From Flavobacterium hydatis (lineage in GTDB: Bacteria; Bacteroidota; Bacteroidia; Flavobacteriales; Flavobacteriaceae), in contig NZ_JPRM01000021.1 of assembly GCF_000737695.1 (NCBI RefSeq), positions 42,152 through 106,151 on the forward strand: DNA of 64,000 nucleotides, written 5' to 3'. Positions 10,207 to 18,902 of this stretch are shown piece by piece; position 1 is the first letter of the stretch; each line of letters starts with the position of its first letter. The position numbers were made by a program, and so were the translations under genes. The notes beneath the pieces are model-generated. The model made no database searches. It saw only the letters and a program-made list of their open reading frames with translations, and was not told the DNA's origin.

Positions 10207-11175
10207 ATGAAACCTATTTTAAAATTATATCGCGGTTATGCCAATGATCAGGAACTAATTGTTATGGGACACGTTTTTAAACCAACGACTGCTAGTGATT
10301 ATGATTTTCAGAAGCGAAGTTTCAAAAATGCTACTTCTGTTCTTAAACTTTTCCAGATTAAAACAATTCCTAATTACGATGTTTATTTAAAATATGGAGA
10401 TAGCCAAATTCATACTAAAACACTCGACGATGGTTTTTTTAAATTCTGTATTCCTCTAAAAGAAGAAACAGGTTTTGGATGGATGAACTACCAGGTTAGC
10501 ATTACTCATAAAAACGAAACAATTTCTTGTGCTAGTACTTTTATAAGACCTCACGAAGGAACTCTTGGTATTATATCGGATATAGATGATACTTTTTTGG
10601 TTTCGCATACGCACAACTTTTTCAGGAAACTATATATTTTGTTATTCCGGAATGTAAATGATCGCAAGATATTTGATGATGTAGTATCGCATTATCAGGC
10701 ATTAAGTTCAGCAGGAAGAAACAACAAAGAAGAAAAAAATGCTTTCTTTTATATCTCTAGTAGCGAATGGAATTTATATAGTTTTATTGTTCGATTTACT
10801 AAAATACACGAACTACCGAGGGCTGTAATTTTATTAAAAGATATTAAAACCGGAATTGCCGACTTTTTTATGAGTGGCAGAGGAAACCACGATCATAAGT
10901 TTGATAAAATTAAACATGTCTTAGAGTTCTACCCAAATCTAAAATATGTTTTATTGGGCGATGATTCTCAACACGACCCAATGTTATATGAAAGAATTTG
11001 CAAAATATTTCCTGTAACCGTAAAAGCAGTTTATATAAGACAAACTCGTAAGCGACAAAAAGAATCTACAAAAGCAATCCTAAAAAATTTAGAAAACCTC
11101 GAAGTTTCTGTTTGCTACTTTAAACACAGCAGTGAGGCAATTGAGCATTCTAAAAGAATTGGTATTATGAAGTAA
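10207..11175 (+). CDS. APP1-type phosphatidate phosphatase domain protein (DUF2183)
   Basis: 322 residues. The N-terminal half (about 10-115) is a beta-rich domain; the C-terminal half is the APP1 catalytic domain of the HAD superfamily. The nucleophile motif DxDxT is present as D125-I-D127-D-T129 (SDIDDT), followed by the YISSSEWNLY segment and LLGDDSQHDP, matching the conserved GDSxxxDP of this family. Yeast App1 dephosphorylates phosphatidate to diacylglycerol; the same activity is expected here. No signal peptide. Divergent from the lipid kinase (37-nt spacer). Confidence 0.85.
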   Translation: MKPILKLYRGYANDQELIVMGHVFKPTTASDYDFQKRSFKNATSVLKLFQIKTIPNYDVYLKYGDSQIHTKTLDDGFFKFCIPLKEETGFGWMNYQVSITHKNETISCASTFIRPHEGTLGIISDIDDTFLVSHTHNFFRKLYILLFRNVNDRKIFDDVVSHYQALSSAGRNNKEEKNAFFYISSSEWNLYSFIVRFTKIHELPRAVILLKDIKTGIADFFMSGRGNHDHKFDKIKHVLEFYPNLKYVLLGDDSQHDPMLYERICKIFPVTVKAVYIRQTRKRQKESTKAILKNLENLEVSVCYFKHSSEAIEHSKRIGIMK

Positions 11176-11176
11176 A

Positions 11177-11296
11177 AGCTTTGGGCTTTGGGCTTTGGGC
11201 TTGGAATAAAACCATTATCAAAGACTGATTTTTATTTACAAAATAAAAACTGAAACTACCTTTCTTAACCCAGATTGAAGAGAAAAGCCCAGAGCT
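11177..11296. repeat. G-rich tandem repeat and imperfect inverted repeat after the APP1 stop
   Basis: Three tandem copies of a 7-bp CTTTGGG unit (11179-11200) begin directly after the stop codon. AGCTTTGGGCTTTG (11177-11190) pairs, 12 of 14, with AAAAGCCCAGAGCT (11283-11296). The rest of the 333-bp spacer (11176-11508) holds the minus-strand terminator of the ABC-F gene and nothing else I can name. The repeat resembles the one flanking the cassette between groES and groEL. Confidence 0.6.
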
Positions 11297-11417
11297 AAAA
11301 AAATTAATTTTTATTACCAGAAAACAGCGACCAACGGAAGCTCGTTTTATGGTTTATAAAAATAGTTTTTTTAGTGAGGACTTGAAACGGAAAGCTGGAA
11401 GTAGTTCCCGAAAACTA

Positions 11418-11457
11418 AAAAACCTCTGTCAAAATTCGAAAACTTTGACAAAGGTTT
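11418..11457 (-). terminator. Terminator of the ABC-F gene
   Basis: On the minus strand: AAACCTTTGTCAAA, a short loop, TTTGACAGAGGTTT, then a T-run. The single mismatch is a G-U pair only in the minus-strand RNA, which fixes its direction. Confidence 0.8.
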
Positions 11458-11508
11458 ATATATAATATTCTTATTTTCAAAAAACTGAAAACTGAGACTA
11501 AAACTGTA

Positions 11509-13422
11509 TTATGCGTTGAAATTATCTATCTCTTCCTGAACTATTTCCCAGTCTGATAATAATTGATCCAAATCTTTTTTCTTTTTATTGTATGCCATAA
11601 AGAATGAAGCGTCTTCGATGTGTTTATCATAATTAGAAGCCAACATTTTATCATCATGCTTAATGTCTTTTTCTAATTGTTTGATTTGACTTTCTACTTT
11701 GCTCAAGCGATTTTGCAATGCTTTAGTTTTCTTCTGATCTTCATAAGAAGTTTTATTATTTTCTTTAGGAGCAGCAGCTTTTACAGCATCTTTTTTCTCA
11801 ACTTCACGCATATTTTCCATATTACGTTGCTCTAAGAAATAGTTAATGTCTCCTAAATATTCTTTTATCTTCTGGTCTTTAAACTCGTAAACCAAATTAG
11901 ACATTCCTTGAAGGAAATCTCTATCGTGAGAAACAAGAAGTAAAGTTCCGCCAAATTTTTGAAGTGCAGCTTTTAATACATTCTTAGATTTTATATCCAA
12001 GTGATTCGTAGGCTCATCCATTAGCAAAACGTTTATAGGTTGCAATAACAACTTACATAATGCCAAACGGTTTCTCTCTCCTCCTGAAAGGACTTTTACT
12101 TTTTTCTCTACATCGTCACCACGGAACAAGAATGAACCCAACATATCACGAACTTTAGATCTATTGGTATCCATTGCAGCATCTTCCATTGTTTGCAACA
12201 ATGTAATTTCTCCATCTAGATATTCGGCTTGATTTTGAGCAAAGTAACCTAATTGCACATTATGCCCTAATTTTATACTTCCTTGGTATTCAAACTCATC
12301 AACGATTGCTTTAATAAAAGTTGATTTTCCTTGTCCGTTCTGTCCCACAAAAGCAATTTTGCTTCCGCGTTCTACTAACAAGTTTATATCTTTAAGAATA
12401 ACTTTATCTCCGTAAGCTTTTGTAACATTATCCGCTTCGACTACTACTCTACCTGGTTCTTTTGAAACTGGAAAAGAAATATTCATCACCGAATTATCAT
12501 CTTCATCAACCTCGATACGCTCTACTTTATCTAATTTCTTGATAAGCGATTGCGCCATAGAAGCTTTAGAAGCTTTTGCACGGAATTTCTCGATTAGTTT
12601 TTCTGTTTCTTCAATCTTTTTGGCTTGATTTTTTTGTGTAGCCAATTGTTTCTCACGAATTTCATGACGCAATTCTAAGTACTGAGAATATGGTTTATTA
12701 AAATCGTAGGCTTTACCCAATGAAATTTCGATAGTTCTGTTAGTTACATTATCCAAGAACATTTTATCGTGCGATACAATTACCACAACTCCAGGATAAT
12801 TACGTAAGAAACTCTCTAACCAAATGATACTCTCGATATCCAAGTGATTCGTAGGCTCATCCAGCAACAATACATCATTGGCTTGCAATAATAATTTAGC
12901 CAACTCGATACGCATTCTCCAACCTCCTGAAAAAGTTTCTGTTTGGTTATTAAATACTTCTCTTTTAAAACCTAATCCTAAAAGAATTTTCTCTGTATCT
13001 CCTACATAGTTATAACCTCCTAAAAGTTCAAAACGATGTGTATAATCAGACAAATCTTCGATAATCTGGCTGTATTCTTCGCTTTCATAATCGGTTCTGG
13101 TTACCAATTGATGATTAATTTGCTCTAGTTTTTTCTCAACTACTTTAATATCTGTAAAGGCTTCGTAAGCTTCCTCTAATACCGTTCTTCCTTGTTCAAA
13201 ATCGATATCCTGACGTAAGAAACCCATTCGAACTTCTTTTTCTGTTGCGATTTGTCCAGAATCTGGTTTAAAATCTCCTGCAAGAATTTTTAGCATTGTT
13301 GATTTTCCAGCACCATTTTTCCCTACAAGACCTACTCGGTCTCCAGCACCTAAACGAAAAGTAACTTCTTCAAACAAATAAGTACCTCCAAAGGAAACTG
13401 ATAAATTATGTATATTAAGCAT
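11509..13422 (-). CDS. ABC-F family ATPase (Uup/EttA-like, ribosome-associated)
   Basis: 637 residues with two ABC ATPase domains and no membrane segments, the ABC-F layout. Domain 1: Walker A GKNGAGKST (34-42), signature FSGGW, Walker B LLLDEPTNHLD. An interdomain linker rich in Lys/Glu helices (about 245-310) follows. Domain 2: Walker A GQNGQGKST, signature LSGGE, Walker B LLMDEPTNHLD. A C-terminal Lys/Glu-rich coiled coil (about 545-637) resembles the DNA/RNA-binding tail of Uup. Such proteins act on the ribosomal E site or in ribosome rescue; whether this one gives antibiotic protection cannot be decided. A long leader with hairpins precedes it. Confidence 0.93.
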   Translation of the reverse strand: MLNIHNLSVSFGGTYLFEEVTFRLGAGDRVGLVGKNGAGKSTMLKILAGDFKPDSGQIATEKEVRMGFLRQDIDFEQGRTVLEEAYEAFTDIKVVEKKLEQINHQLVTRTDYESEEYSQIIEDLSDYTHRFELLGGYNYVGDTEKILLGLGFKREVFNNQTETFSGGWRMRIELAKLLLQANDVLLLDEPTNHLDIESIIWLESFLRNYPGVVVIVSHDKMFLDNVTNRTIEISLGKAYDFNKPYSQYLELRHEIREKQLATQKNQAKKIEETEKLIEKFRAKASKASMAQSLIKKLDKVERIEVDEDDNSVMNISFPVSKEPGRVVVEADNVTKAYGDKVILKDINLLVERGSKIAFVGQNGQGKSTFIKAIVDEFEYQGSIKLGHNVQLGYFAQNQAEYLDGEITLLQTMEDAAMDTNRSKVRDMLGSFLFRGDDVEKKVKVLSGGERNRLALCKLLLQPINVLLMDEPTNHLDIKSKNVLKAALQKFGGTLLLVSHDRDFLQGMSNLVYEFKDQKIKEYLGDINYFLEQRNMENMREVEKKDAVKAAAPKENNKTSYEDQKKTKALQNRLSKVESQIKQLEKDIKHDDKMLASNYDKHIEDASFFMAYNKKKKDLDQLLSDWEIVQEEIDNFNA

Positions 13423-13466
13423 TTATTATTGTTATTATAAACTAATTGATTGTTTAAATTTATATC

Positions 13467-13664
13467 TCCAGTTTTACTGGAAACTTAATTTTTTGCAGAC
13501 ATTAAAAATACCTTTTCTCAGATAATAAAATATTTCTTTAAGCTTATTAAAACTTTAAACATTTCATTTAAACAACCTGTAATCAGTATTTATCATTCTT
13601 GTTTTTCTAAAACATATAGCAATTTATATTGCCTTTTACTTATAATTTTAAAAATGCAAAGGTA
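13467..13664 (-). promoter_or_regulatory. -7 box and hairpin-containing leader of the ABC-F gene
   Basis: CAAAGGTA at 13657-13664 reads TACCTTTG on the minus strand, about 235 nt before the start codon. The predicted leader holds two small hairpins: TCCAGT/ACTGGA (13467-13481) and GCAAT/ATTGC (13619-13632). No -33 box at the normal distance. The spacer 13423-13851 otherwise contains only the DUF983 promoter. Confidence 0.45.
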
Positions 13665-13728
13665 GTGAAAAGGAATGTATTATGCTATAAAGATAAAAAG
13701 GCTGTTTTATGATATTAAGAATTGAAAA

Positions 13729-13759
13729 TTGTTAATATGCGGAGCAATGATTATCTTTG
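13729..13759 (+). promoter_or_regulatory. Promoter of the DUF983 gene (TTG-N20-TATCTTTG)
   Basis: TTG at 13729-13731 and TATCTTTG at 13752-13759, spaced 20 nt, match both elements of the Bacteroidota primary-sigma promoter. Predicted leader about 85 nt. Confidence 0.75.
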
Positions 13760-13851
13760 GGATAAATTCACCATTTATCTAAAAAATTGCCGCACGATTT
13801 CTCCCAGAAATACATGTTGCTAACTTTATACATTACAAAAACTCACACAAA

Positions 13852-14238
13852 ATGTTCAAGAAAGGATCTAAACTAAATAGTATTTTAAAAGGAACTTGTC
13901 CTCAATGTCAAAACGAAAGTATGTACGAAGATAAGAACCCGCTACATTTAACCAAGGTTTTAAAAATGAATGAATCTTGTAGTCACTGTGGACTTAGGTA
14001 TCAAATTGAGCCTTCGTTTTTTTATGGAGCTATGTATGTAAGTTACGGATTAAACGTAGCATTAGGAATTGCTGCTTTTATCATATCCTATGTTTTCCTA
14101 AACTCTAGTATCGAAGCTTCATTTATAGCAATTGTAGTAACACTAGTTATATTATTTCCTTTTGTATTAAGATGGTCAAGGAATATCTACATTAATATGT
14201 TTGTTTCTTACGACCCAACTATTAATATAAAAAAATAG
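13852..14238 (+). CDS. DUF983 family protein (zinc-ribbon-like, two membrane helices)
   Basis: 128 residues. An N-terminal zinc-ribbon-like module has two Cys pairs (CPQC at 16-19, CSHC at 43-46), followed by a short loop typical of DUF983 (FFYGAMYVSYG). Two hydrophobic segments follow (about 62-85 and 89-110), ending near RWSRNIYINMFV. Function of the family is unknown. Own promoter upstream; convergent with the FAD oxidoreductase. Confidence 0.85.
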   Translation: MFKKGSKLNSILKGTCPQCQNESMYEDKNPLHLTKVLKMNESCSHCGLRYQIEPSFFYGAMYVSYGLNVALGIAAFIISYVFLNSSIEASFIAIVVTLVILFPFVLRWSRNIYINMFVSYDPTINIKK

Positions 14239-14313
14239 AGATTGCAAAAGCATAAACAATTACACCTTTTTTTGATTGATTCCAAAAGATTAACCATATA
14301 AGATATGTAAGCT

Positions 14314-14350
14314 CATTTAAGAAATATATAAACTTATATTTTCTTAAATG
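14314..14350. terminator. Inverted repeat between convergent genes, possible bidirectional terminator
   Basis: CATTTAAGAAA-TATA / TATA-TTTCTTAAATG in the spacer between the DUF983 gene and the FAD oxidoreductase. The stem is AT-only and no strong T-run follows, so function is uncertain. Confidence 0.4.
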
Positions 14351-14411
14351 GCTTAAATGGTTTAAAAATCTATACTTTTTTTGCAGAAAAACCGTTAAAT
14401 GACTCGATCGA

Positions 14412-15464
14412 TTACTTGTTTTTCTTTTTGTAAAATCGTTCAATATTTATTTCGATATCTAAAGGGATTTCATCTTCTATATTTTCGAATAAAGCTTTTG
14501 CTGTTGCAGGTCCGAGCATAACACCTCTCGTTCCTAATCCGTTAAGAATATGAAGATTTTTATGTTCATAATGCGTTCCTACCAAAGGTCTTCTGTCTTT
14601 TACTGTAGGACGAACGCCTGCAAAATGCTCTACGATTTCAAACTCACAGGTAATTATTTCGCGTATGCGCTCCAGAAGTTCTTGTTTTGCCTCTTCTGTA
14701 GGCACATCGGTTTTATCTTTCCAATTGTAGGTTGCTCCTACTTTAAACAAATCATTTCCTAAAGGCAGAATAAATACACTTGTATTTACAATCACGTCTA
14801 GATTTAAACCTTCGGTTTTTATAATAAATAATTCTCCTTTAGTTCCATCCAAAGGCAAATCATTAAAAAAAGGATTCTTATGCAATCCAAAACCTTCAGC
14901 AAAAATAATATGACGCGCTTGAATATTTTTATATTGAATGCCAAAATCTAAAAACTCAATTTGGTTGTAATCAAATGATTCTTCTAACAGCAAATTATTA
15001 TCAAATAAATATTCTCTATATTTTTCTAATAATAAAGCTGTATCTACATAACCTGTATGTAAAACTTCACCATAATCATATGGAGAATCAATACTATTGT
15101 ATTTTCTAGTAACTAACTTAGTTGACAAAAAAGGAGCTAGATTTTTTTTATCCGATGCACTAAACCAATTATTCTGTTCTTCTATGGAGAAGAACTTTCG
15201 TAAAATAGGCAATTGAAAATTGAATTTTGTTGCAAGTTTACTTTCAACATCAGCATAAAAAGAATCCATCAAAACCAGTTGTGGTTGCGCTTGCCAAACC
15301 TCACTAAATCTTTTAAGGATTACTGGATTATATAACCCTCCTGCAATTTTGGATGAATTTTGCGATTTATCATCTACAACCAAAATAGATTTATTATGCG
15401 ACAATGCTTTTTCTGAAAAAGAAATTCCTGCTAAACCTGAACCAATAATTAAATAGTCAATCAT
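14412..15464 (-). CDS. FAD-dependent oxidoreductase (DAO/glycine-oxidase fold)
   Basis: 350 residues. The FAD dinucleotide-binding motif IIGSGLAGISFSEKA sits at the N-terminus with the acidic end of beta-2 (ILVVDD). The C-terminal part carries VRPTVKDRRPLVG and LNGLGTRGVMLGPATA, the FAD-closing segment of D-amino-acid-oxidase-like enzymes. Substrate not identifiable. It lies just downstream of gldN on the same strand but is separated from it by a perfect terminator and has its own promoter, so it is not part of the gld operon. Confidence 0.88.
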   Translation of the reverse strand: MIDYLIIGSGLAGISFSEKALSHNKSILVVDDKSQNSSKIAGGLYNPVILKRFSEVWQAQPQLVLMDSFYADVESKLATKFNFQLPILRKFFSIEEQNNWFSASDKKNLAPFLSTKLVTRKYNSIDSPYDYGEVLHTGYVDTALLLEKYREYLFDNNLLLEESFDYNQIEFLDFGIQYKNIQARHIIFAEGFGLHKNPFFNDLPLDGTKGELFIIKTEGLNLDVIVNTSVFILPLGNDLFKVGATYNWKDKTDVPTEEAKQELLERIREIITCEFEIVEHFAGVRPTVKDRRPLVGTHYEHKNLHILNGLGTRGVMLGPATAKALFENIEDEIPLDIEINIERFYKKKNK

Positions 15465-15491
15465 AAAAATAAATTAAGCTGTTACTGCCAA

Positions 15492-15519
15492 CAAACATAA
15501 ATGAAAAAACTCTTACCAA
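15492..15519 (-). promoter_or_regulatory. Promoter of the FAD oxidoreductase (TTG-N17-TATGTTTG)
   Basis: CAAACATA (15492-15499) reads TATGTTTG on the minus strand, with CAA (TTG) at 15517-15519 17 nt upstream. The -33 box lies inside the gldN terminator hairpin. Predicted leader about 20 nt. Confidence 0.75.
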
Positions 15520-15540
15520 AAAATGGTAAGAGTTTTTTAT
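15504..15540 (-). terminator. Terminator of the gldKLMN operon
   Basis: Perfect stem AAAACTCTTACCA / TGGTAAGAGTTTT with a 4-5 nt loop and T-runs on both strands, 20 nt after the gldN stop. Confidence 0.92.
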
Positions 15541-15561
15541 ATTAAAGAAGGAAATTAAATT

Positions 15562-16554
15562 TTAGTAATTCCACATATCTGATTCGAAATTTCTAATTTT
15601 CTCTTTCACTCTCTCAGACTCCAACAATTGGTTCTGAGCGTTATCCTTCATGTATTCTTCTATAGCTCTATCTCCGTAAACGTTTTCTTCTTTATAGATT
15701 GTACTGTTAAAACGTCTAGAGTTTAAGATTTGATCAAAAGAAATTGGCATTGCAGAGTTTTTGTCATTAAAAGCTTTAGCTTCATGTAAAACACCTCTAG
15801 CATCTGGGAAGAATACCCAGAACAATTCAATATAATCTTTTTCTTCACTATTAATAGTGTAAACATCTGGAGTAACAGGACAAATTCCTAAAAGACGATA
15901 CTTCAATTCACTCTGACGTTTGTCAAAATACCAATATCCTTTGATTTTATATTCTGTAACATCTTGAGCTGTTAAATCAGTTTTCAAGATATACTCAGAA
16001 GATATAGTTTTAGATGCAGGAACAGTTACAGTTTCTGAAGTTGTTACTTTGTTTTTTCCTTTACCAGTAGTCTTCTTTTTTTCGATAGTTTGCGTAACAT
16101 ACGCACCCGGATCTTGATTCAATTGTTCTCTACCAGCATCAGTTGTATCGATACGAGATAAAGAAGCCTGAATATCTTTCATAGACTTTTTGGTATTGAA
16201 ATAACTATCAGTATAAACTTCAGTAATTTTACCATTTTTAATTGCCTTTGTCAAAACATCGTACATAGAACGTCTGTCCGAACCGATATTTGCAGTATCA
16301 ATTGGGAAATACATAGAAAAGTTGATTTTTTCATTTAAATCAATGATTTCCCAAACAGTTTTCCCCATCAAAACGTCTCTATCATGTACATAACCATAAG
16401 CTAATGGTTTGTCATTATCAGAAACAAGTTGTGCTGGTGTTTTTAAACCAATTTCAGCTGGTGTTTTTGCATTAAGCAAATTCGACTGTGCAAATGTGGT
16501 ATAACTCCCTGCAATAGAGATAATAGCTATTAAAAAATTTCTTACATTCATCAT
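15562..16554 (-). CDS. gldN: Gliding motility / T9SS protein GldN
   Basis: 330 residues with a Sec signal peptide (MMNVRNFLIAIISIAGSYTTFAQ) for a periplasmic location. GldN (PorN) binds GldK to form the large periplasmic ring of the type IX secretion system under the outer membrane. Supported by the family's conserved central segment (YGYVHDRDVLMGKTVWEIID, then FSMYFPID, and a late YIELFWVFFPDARG) and by its place as last gene of gldK-gldL-gldM-gldN. Length is normal for GldN. It starts 46 nt after gldM. Either of the first two Met codons could be the start. Confidence 0.95.
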   Translation of the reverse strand: MMNVRNFLIAIISIAGSYTTFAQSNLLNAKTPAEIGLKTPAQLVSDNDKPLAYGYVHDRDVLMGKTVWEIIDLNEKINFSMYFPIDTANIGSDRRSMYDVLTKAIKNGKITEVYTDSYFNTKKSMKDIQASLSRIDTTDAGREQLNQDPGAYVTQTIEKKKTTGKGKNKVTTSETVTVPASKTISSEYILKTDLTAQDVTEYKIKGYWYFDKRQSELKYRLLGICPVTPDVYTINSEEKDYIELFWVFFPDARGVLHEAKAFNDKNSAMPISFDQILNSRRFNSTIYKEENVYGDRAIEEYMKDNAQNQLLESERVKEKIRNFESDMWNY

Positions 16555-16600
16555 GGTATCAGTATAATATTGAAGTAGTTTTACTTTATAGATCTACTTA

Positions 16601-18139
16601 TTATTGTATTTCGTAAATTACTGGAGCGGTTCTAGGCAATAAATAACTTCCTGCTCCAACAAGTTTAGTTTTAATCTCAGAAATAGTAACTTGGTCTCCT
16701 CTACCTGCTTTTGAAAGAACTGATTTACATTGTGCATTTAATCTATTACCAGAAACTACAACTGTAGGTTGTCCAGTAACTTTTAAATTAAATCCAACAA
16801 CATCTAATCCAACTTCAAAATCAAAATCTAGTAATTTAGCACCAATTGTTGCAATCTCTAAGTTTGATTTAGGTCCTTTTACTACACCTACTTCTCCTCT
16901 AATTGTTCCAGTTGGTCCAGGAATACCTTTAATTCTGAAAGTTTTCTTATCAGAAACAGTAGATCCGTTTGGCAATGTACCTGTAACAGTAATTGTAGTT
17001 TCAGTACCTGTACTTGGGCTCATGTTATATTTACCTGGTTTACCAGCAGAAGATAATCCTGGAGCAGTTGCAACAACTTTATTATCAGCAACACCCGCAA
17101 ATGATACTGAAATTGGGTTAACAACTCCTCTGTAAACTACATTCATTTTATCTGCAGAAATAGTAGCAGAGTTTGGTTTTGGTACTACAACATATTTACC
17201 TTCAAATTTAAGTGGAATGTTTTTTCCATCTTCTAAGAATGTAAATTGTCCGTTAATACTTTGCTCTCCAATTCCTCCAGCAGTCATCGAGATAACAGCT
17301 TGTCCGTTAACAATTTTACCAGGACCTGAGAATGAAGTAGGAGTCGTGTTTTCGTCATAACGACCTAAAACAACTTTACCTGTAACAGTTTCTCCTTGAA
17401 AGTAAGCACTTTTATCAAGAACTACAATCGCTTTATAGTTGTTATAAGAAGCTGCAGCTACTGCCGCTTTTCCTAAAGCTGAACTATAAACATCAGATTC
17501 TGCTTTTTTAACATCACTCTGCCAAGCAGATAATTTTGCAACTGAAGCTACAGCTGGAAAACCTTTAAAGTGATAAGCTAAAAATTTATCTTTTAAACCT
17601 TCTTTGTTTTTAACGTCAGAAGTATTAAATTTATTATCAATCTCAGCTACAATTGCACTATATTTTTTATCGCTCAATACAGATTTCATATCTGCTCTAT
17701 ATTGATTAATTTTTGCAACGATTTCGTTACCCTTTGCAGTGTAACCTTCACCTGTAAACCAGTTATCAATATTATCACCTTTGTCCATAGACTCGTAAGG
17801 TAATTTTCCAGTTTCTTTATCTTTTTCGAATCCTTTTAATACATCACCTTTTAAAGTCCCGATGTATGTATAAAAATCTTTAGATATTGCTGCCACTTTG
17901 TGAGCTGTTTGAGCTGCTGTTTCAAATTCACCTTTAGCCTCAGCAGCTTTCTGGTCTAATGACATCAACATTTGCTCATTAGTCATATTAGCAGACTCGT
18001 TTGCACTTTCAAATTTTTCATTCATTAAGCCAAAAGCAGATAATACTTCTTTTGACATATTCATTGCTAACATTGCGATAAAAACCAGATACATCAGGTT
18101 TATCATCTTCTGTCTAGGGGTTAATTTTCCTCCTGCCAT
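16601..18139 (-). CDS. gldM: T9SS motor protein GldM
   Basis: 512 residues, the usual GldM/PorM length. One N-terminal membrane helix (about 12-32, MINLMYLVFIAMLAMNMSKE) anchors a long periplasmic region made of a helical D1 domain (about 35-225) and three beta domains (about 230-512). R9 (LTPRQK) corresponds to the basic residue described as pairing with the GldL membrane glutamate. GldL and GldM form the proton-driven rotary motor that powers gliding and T9SS export. 48 nt separate it from gldL; same operon. Confidence 0.96.
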   Translation of the reverse strand: MAGGKLTPRQKMINLMYLVFIAMLAMNMSKEVLSAFGLMNEKFESANESANMTNEQMLMSLDQKAAEAKGEFETAAQTAHKVAAISKDFYTYIGTLKGDVLKGFEKDKETGKLPYESMDKGDNIDNWFTGEGYTAKGNEIVAKINQYRADMKSVLSDKKYSAIVAEIDNKFNTSDVKNKEGLKDKFLAYHFKGFPAVASVAKLSAWQSDVKKAESDVYSSALGKAAVAAASYNNYKAIVVLDKSAYFQGETVTGKVVLGRYDENTTPTSFSGPGKIVNGQAVISMTAGGIGEQSINGQFTFLEDGKNIPLKFEGKYVVVPKPNSATISADKMNVVYRGVVNPISVSFAGVADNKVVATAPGLSSAGKPGKYNMSPSTGTETTITVTGTLPNGSTVSDKKTFRIKGIPGPTGTIRGEVGVVKGPKSNLEIATIGAKLLDFDFEVGLDVVGFNLKVTGQPTVVVSGNRLNAQCKSVLSKAGRGDQVTISEIKTKLVGAGSYLLPRTAPVIYEIQ

Positions 18140-18187
18140 ATTTTCTAAATAATTAGTTTTTTATTAATAATAATTGTTTATAACTAA

Positions 18188-18835
18188 TTATCCTTTATTA
18201 TTCATAGCTGAAAGCATACCACCATATACATTGTTTAAAGAAGCAATATTTGCAGTCATAGATTGCATTTGCTCTTTTAACTTACCTGCATTTTCAGCGA
18301 TTTCTTTGTTTGCTTCTGCGTTTCTTGAAGCACTTTCTAATTGAACTTTATATAAACTATTTAATGACTCCATTTGCGCAGCTGCAGTAGATAACTCTTC
18401 GCTGTATTTTTTTGTAGAAGCGATTGAATCAACAGTTGGAGCAATTCCTTTAGCAGCAGATTCAAAGTTTTTGATACTGTTACCTAAGCTTGACATTAAC
18501 TCACCGTCAATTTTAGCTTCTTTAAGCATAACGTCTAATTTTTGAGATAATAGACCTTGTGCATCAGATGGGGTTTCAACTTTTGCAGCTTTAGTTTTTG
18601 CTTGACCATTAGCCAATTCTGGATAAACTAAAGTCCAGTCTAATTCTTCGTCAACCGGTTCAAAAGCAGATAATGCAAAGATTAATGCCTCTGTTACTAA
18701 TCCGATTGAAAGCATCAAGGTTCCTGTTAACGGTCCGATTTCAAAGTGGGTAATTTTGAATAAAGCTCCAATAATAACTACTGCTGCTCCCATACCGTAA
18801 GCGAAGTTCATCGCTTTTTTACTTAATAATGCCAT
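18188..18835 (-). CDS. gldL: T9SS motor protein GldL
   Basis: 215 residues. Two membrane helices (about 8-28 and 36-57) carry the buried Glu known to be essential for the motor: E49 in LSIGLVTEALIF. The cytoplasmic tail (about 75-215) is Ala/Glu/Lys-rich and predicted helical/coiled coil. GldL pentamers surround a GldM dimer in the inner membrane. Position and spacing fit the gldK-L-M-N operon. Confidence 0.96.
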   Translation of the reverse strand: MALLSKKAMNFAYGMGAAVVIIGALFKITHFEIGPLTGTLMLSIGLVTEALIFALSAFEPVDEELDWTLVYPELANGQAKTKAAKVETPSDAQGLLSQKLDVMLKEAKIDGELMSSLGNSIKNFESAAKGIAPTVDSIASTKKYSEELSTAAAQMESLNSLYKVQLESASRNAEANKEIAENAGKLKEQMQSMTANIASLNNVYGGMLSAMNNKG

Positions 18836-18902
18836 AATTTTGTTTGTTTGTTTTAGGTTTTAAAAATAAGGATTTGGTTATTGTTTTAATTGTACTCTCT
18901 AA

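Noticed and set aside
14222..14443. 73-codon minus-strand frame after the DUF983 gene
   Set aside because: Overlaps two real genes, no family resemblance, and its sequence is the AT-rich convergent spacer with the inverted repeat.
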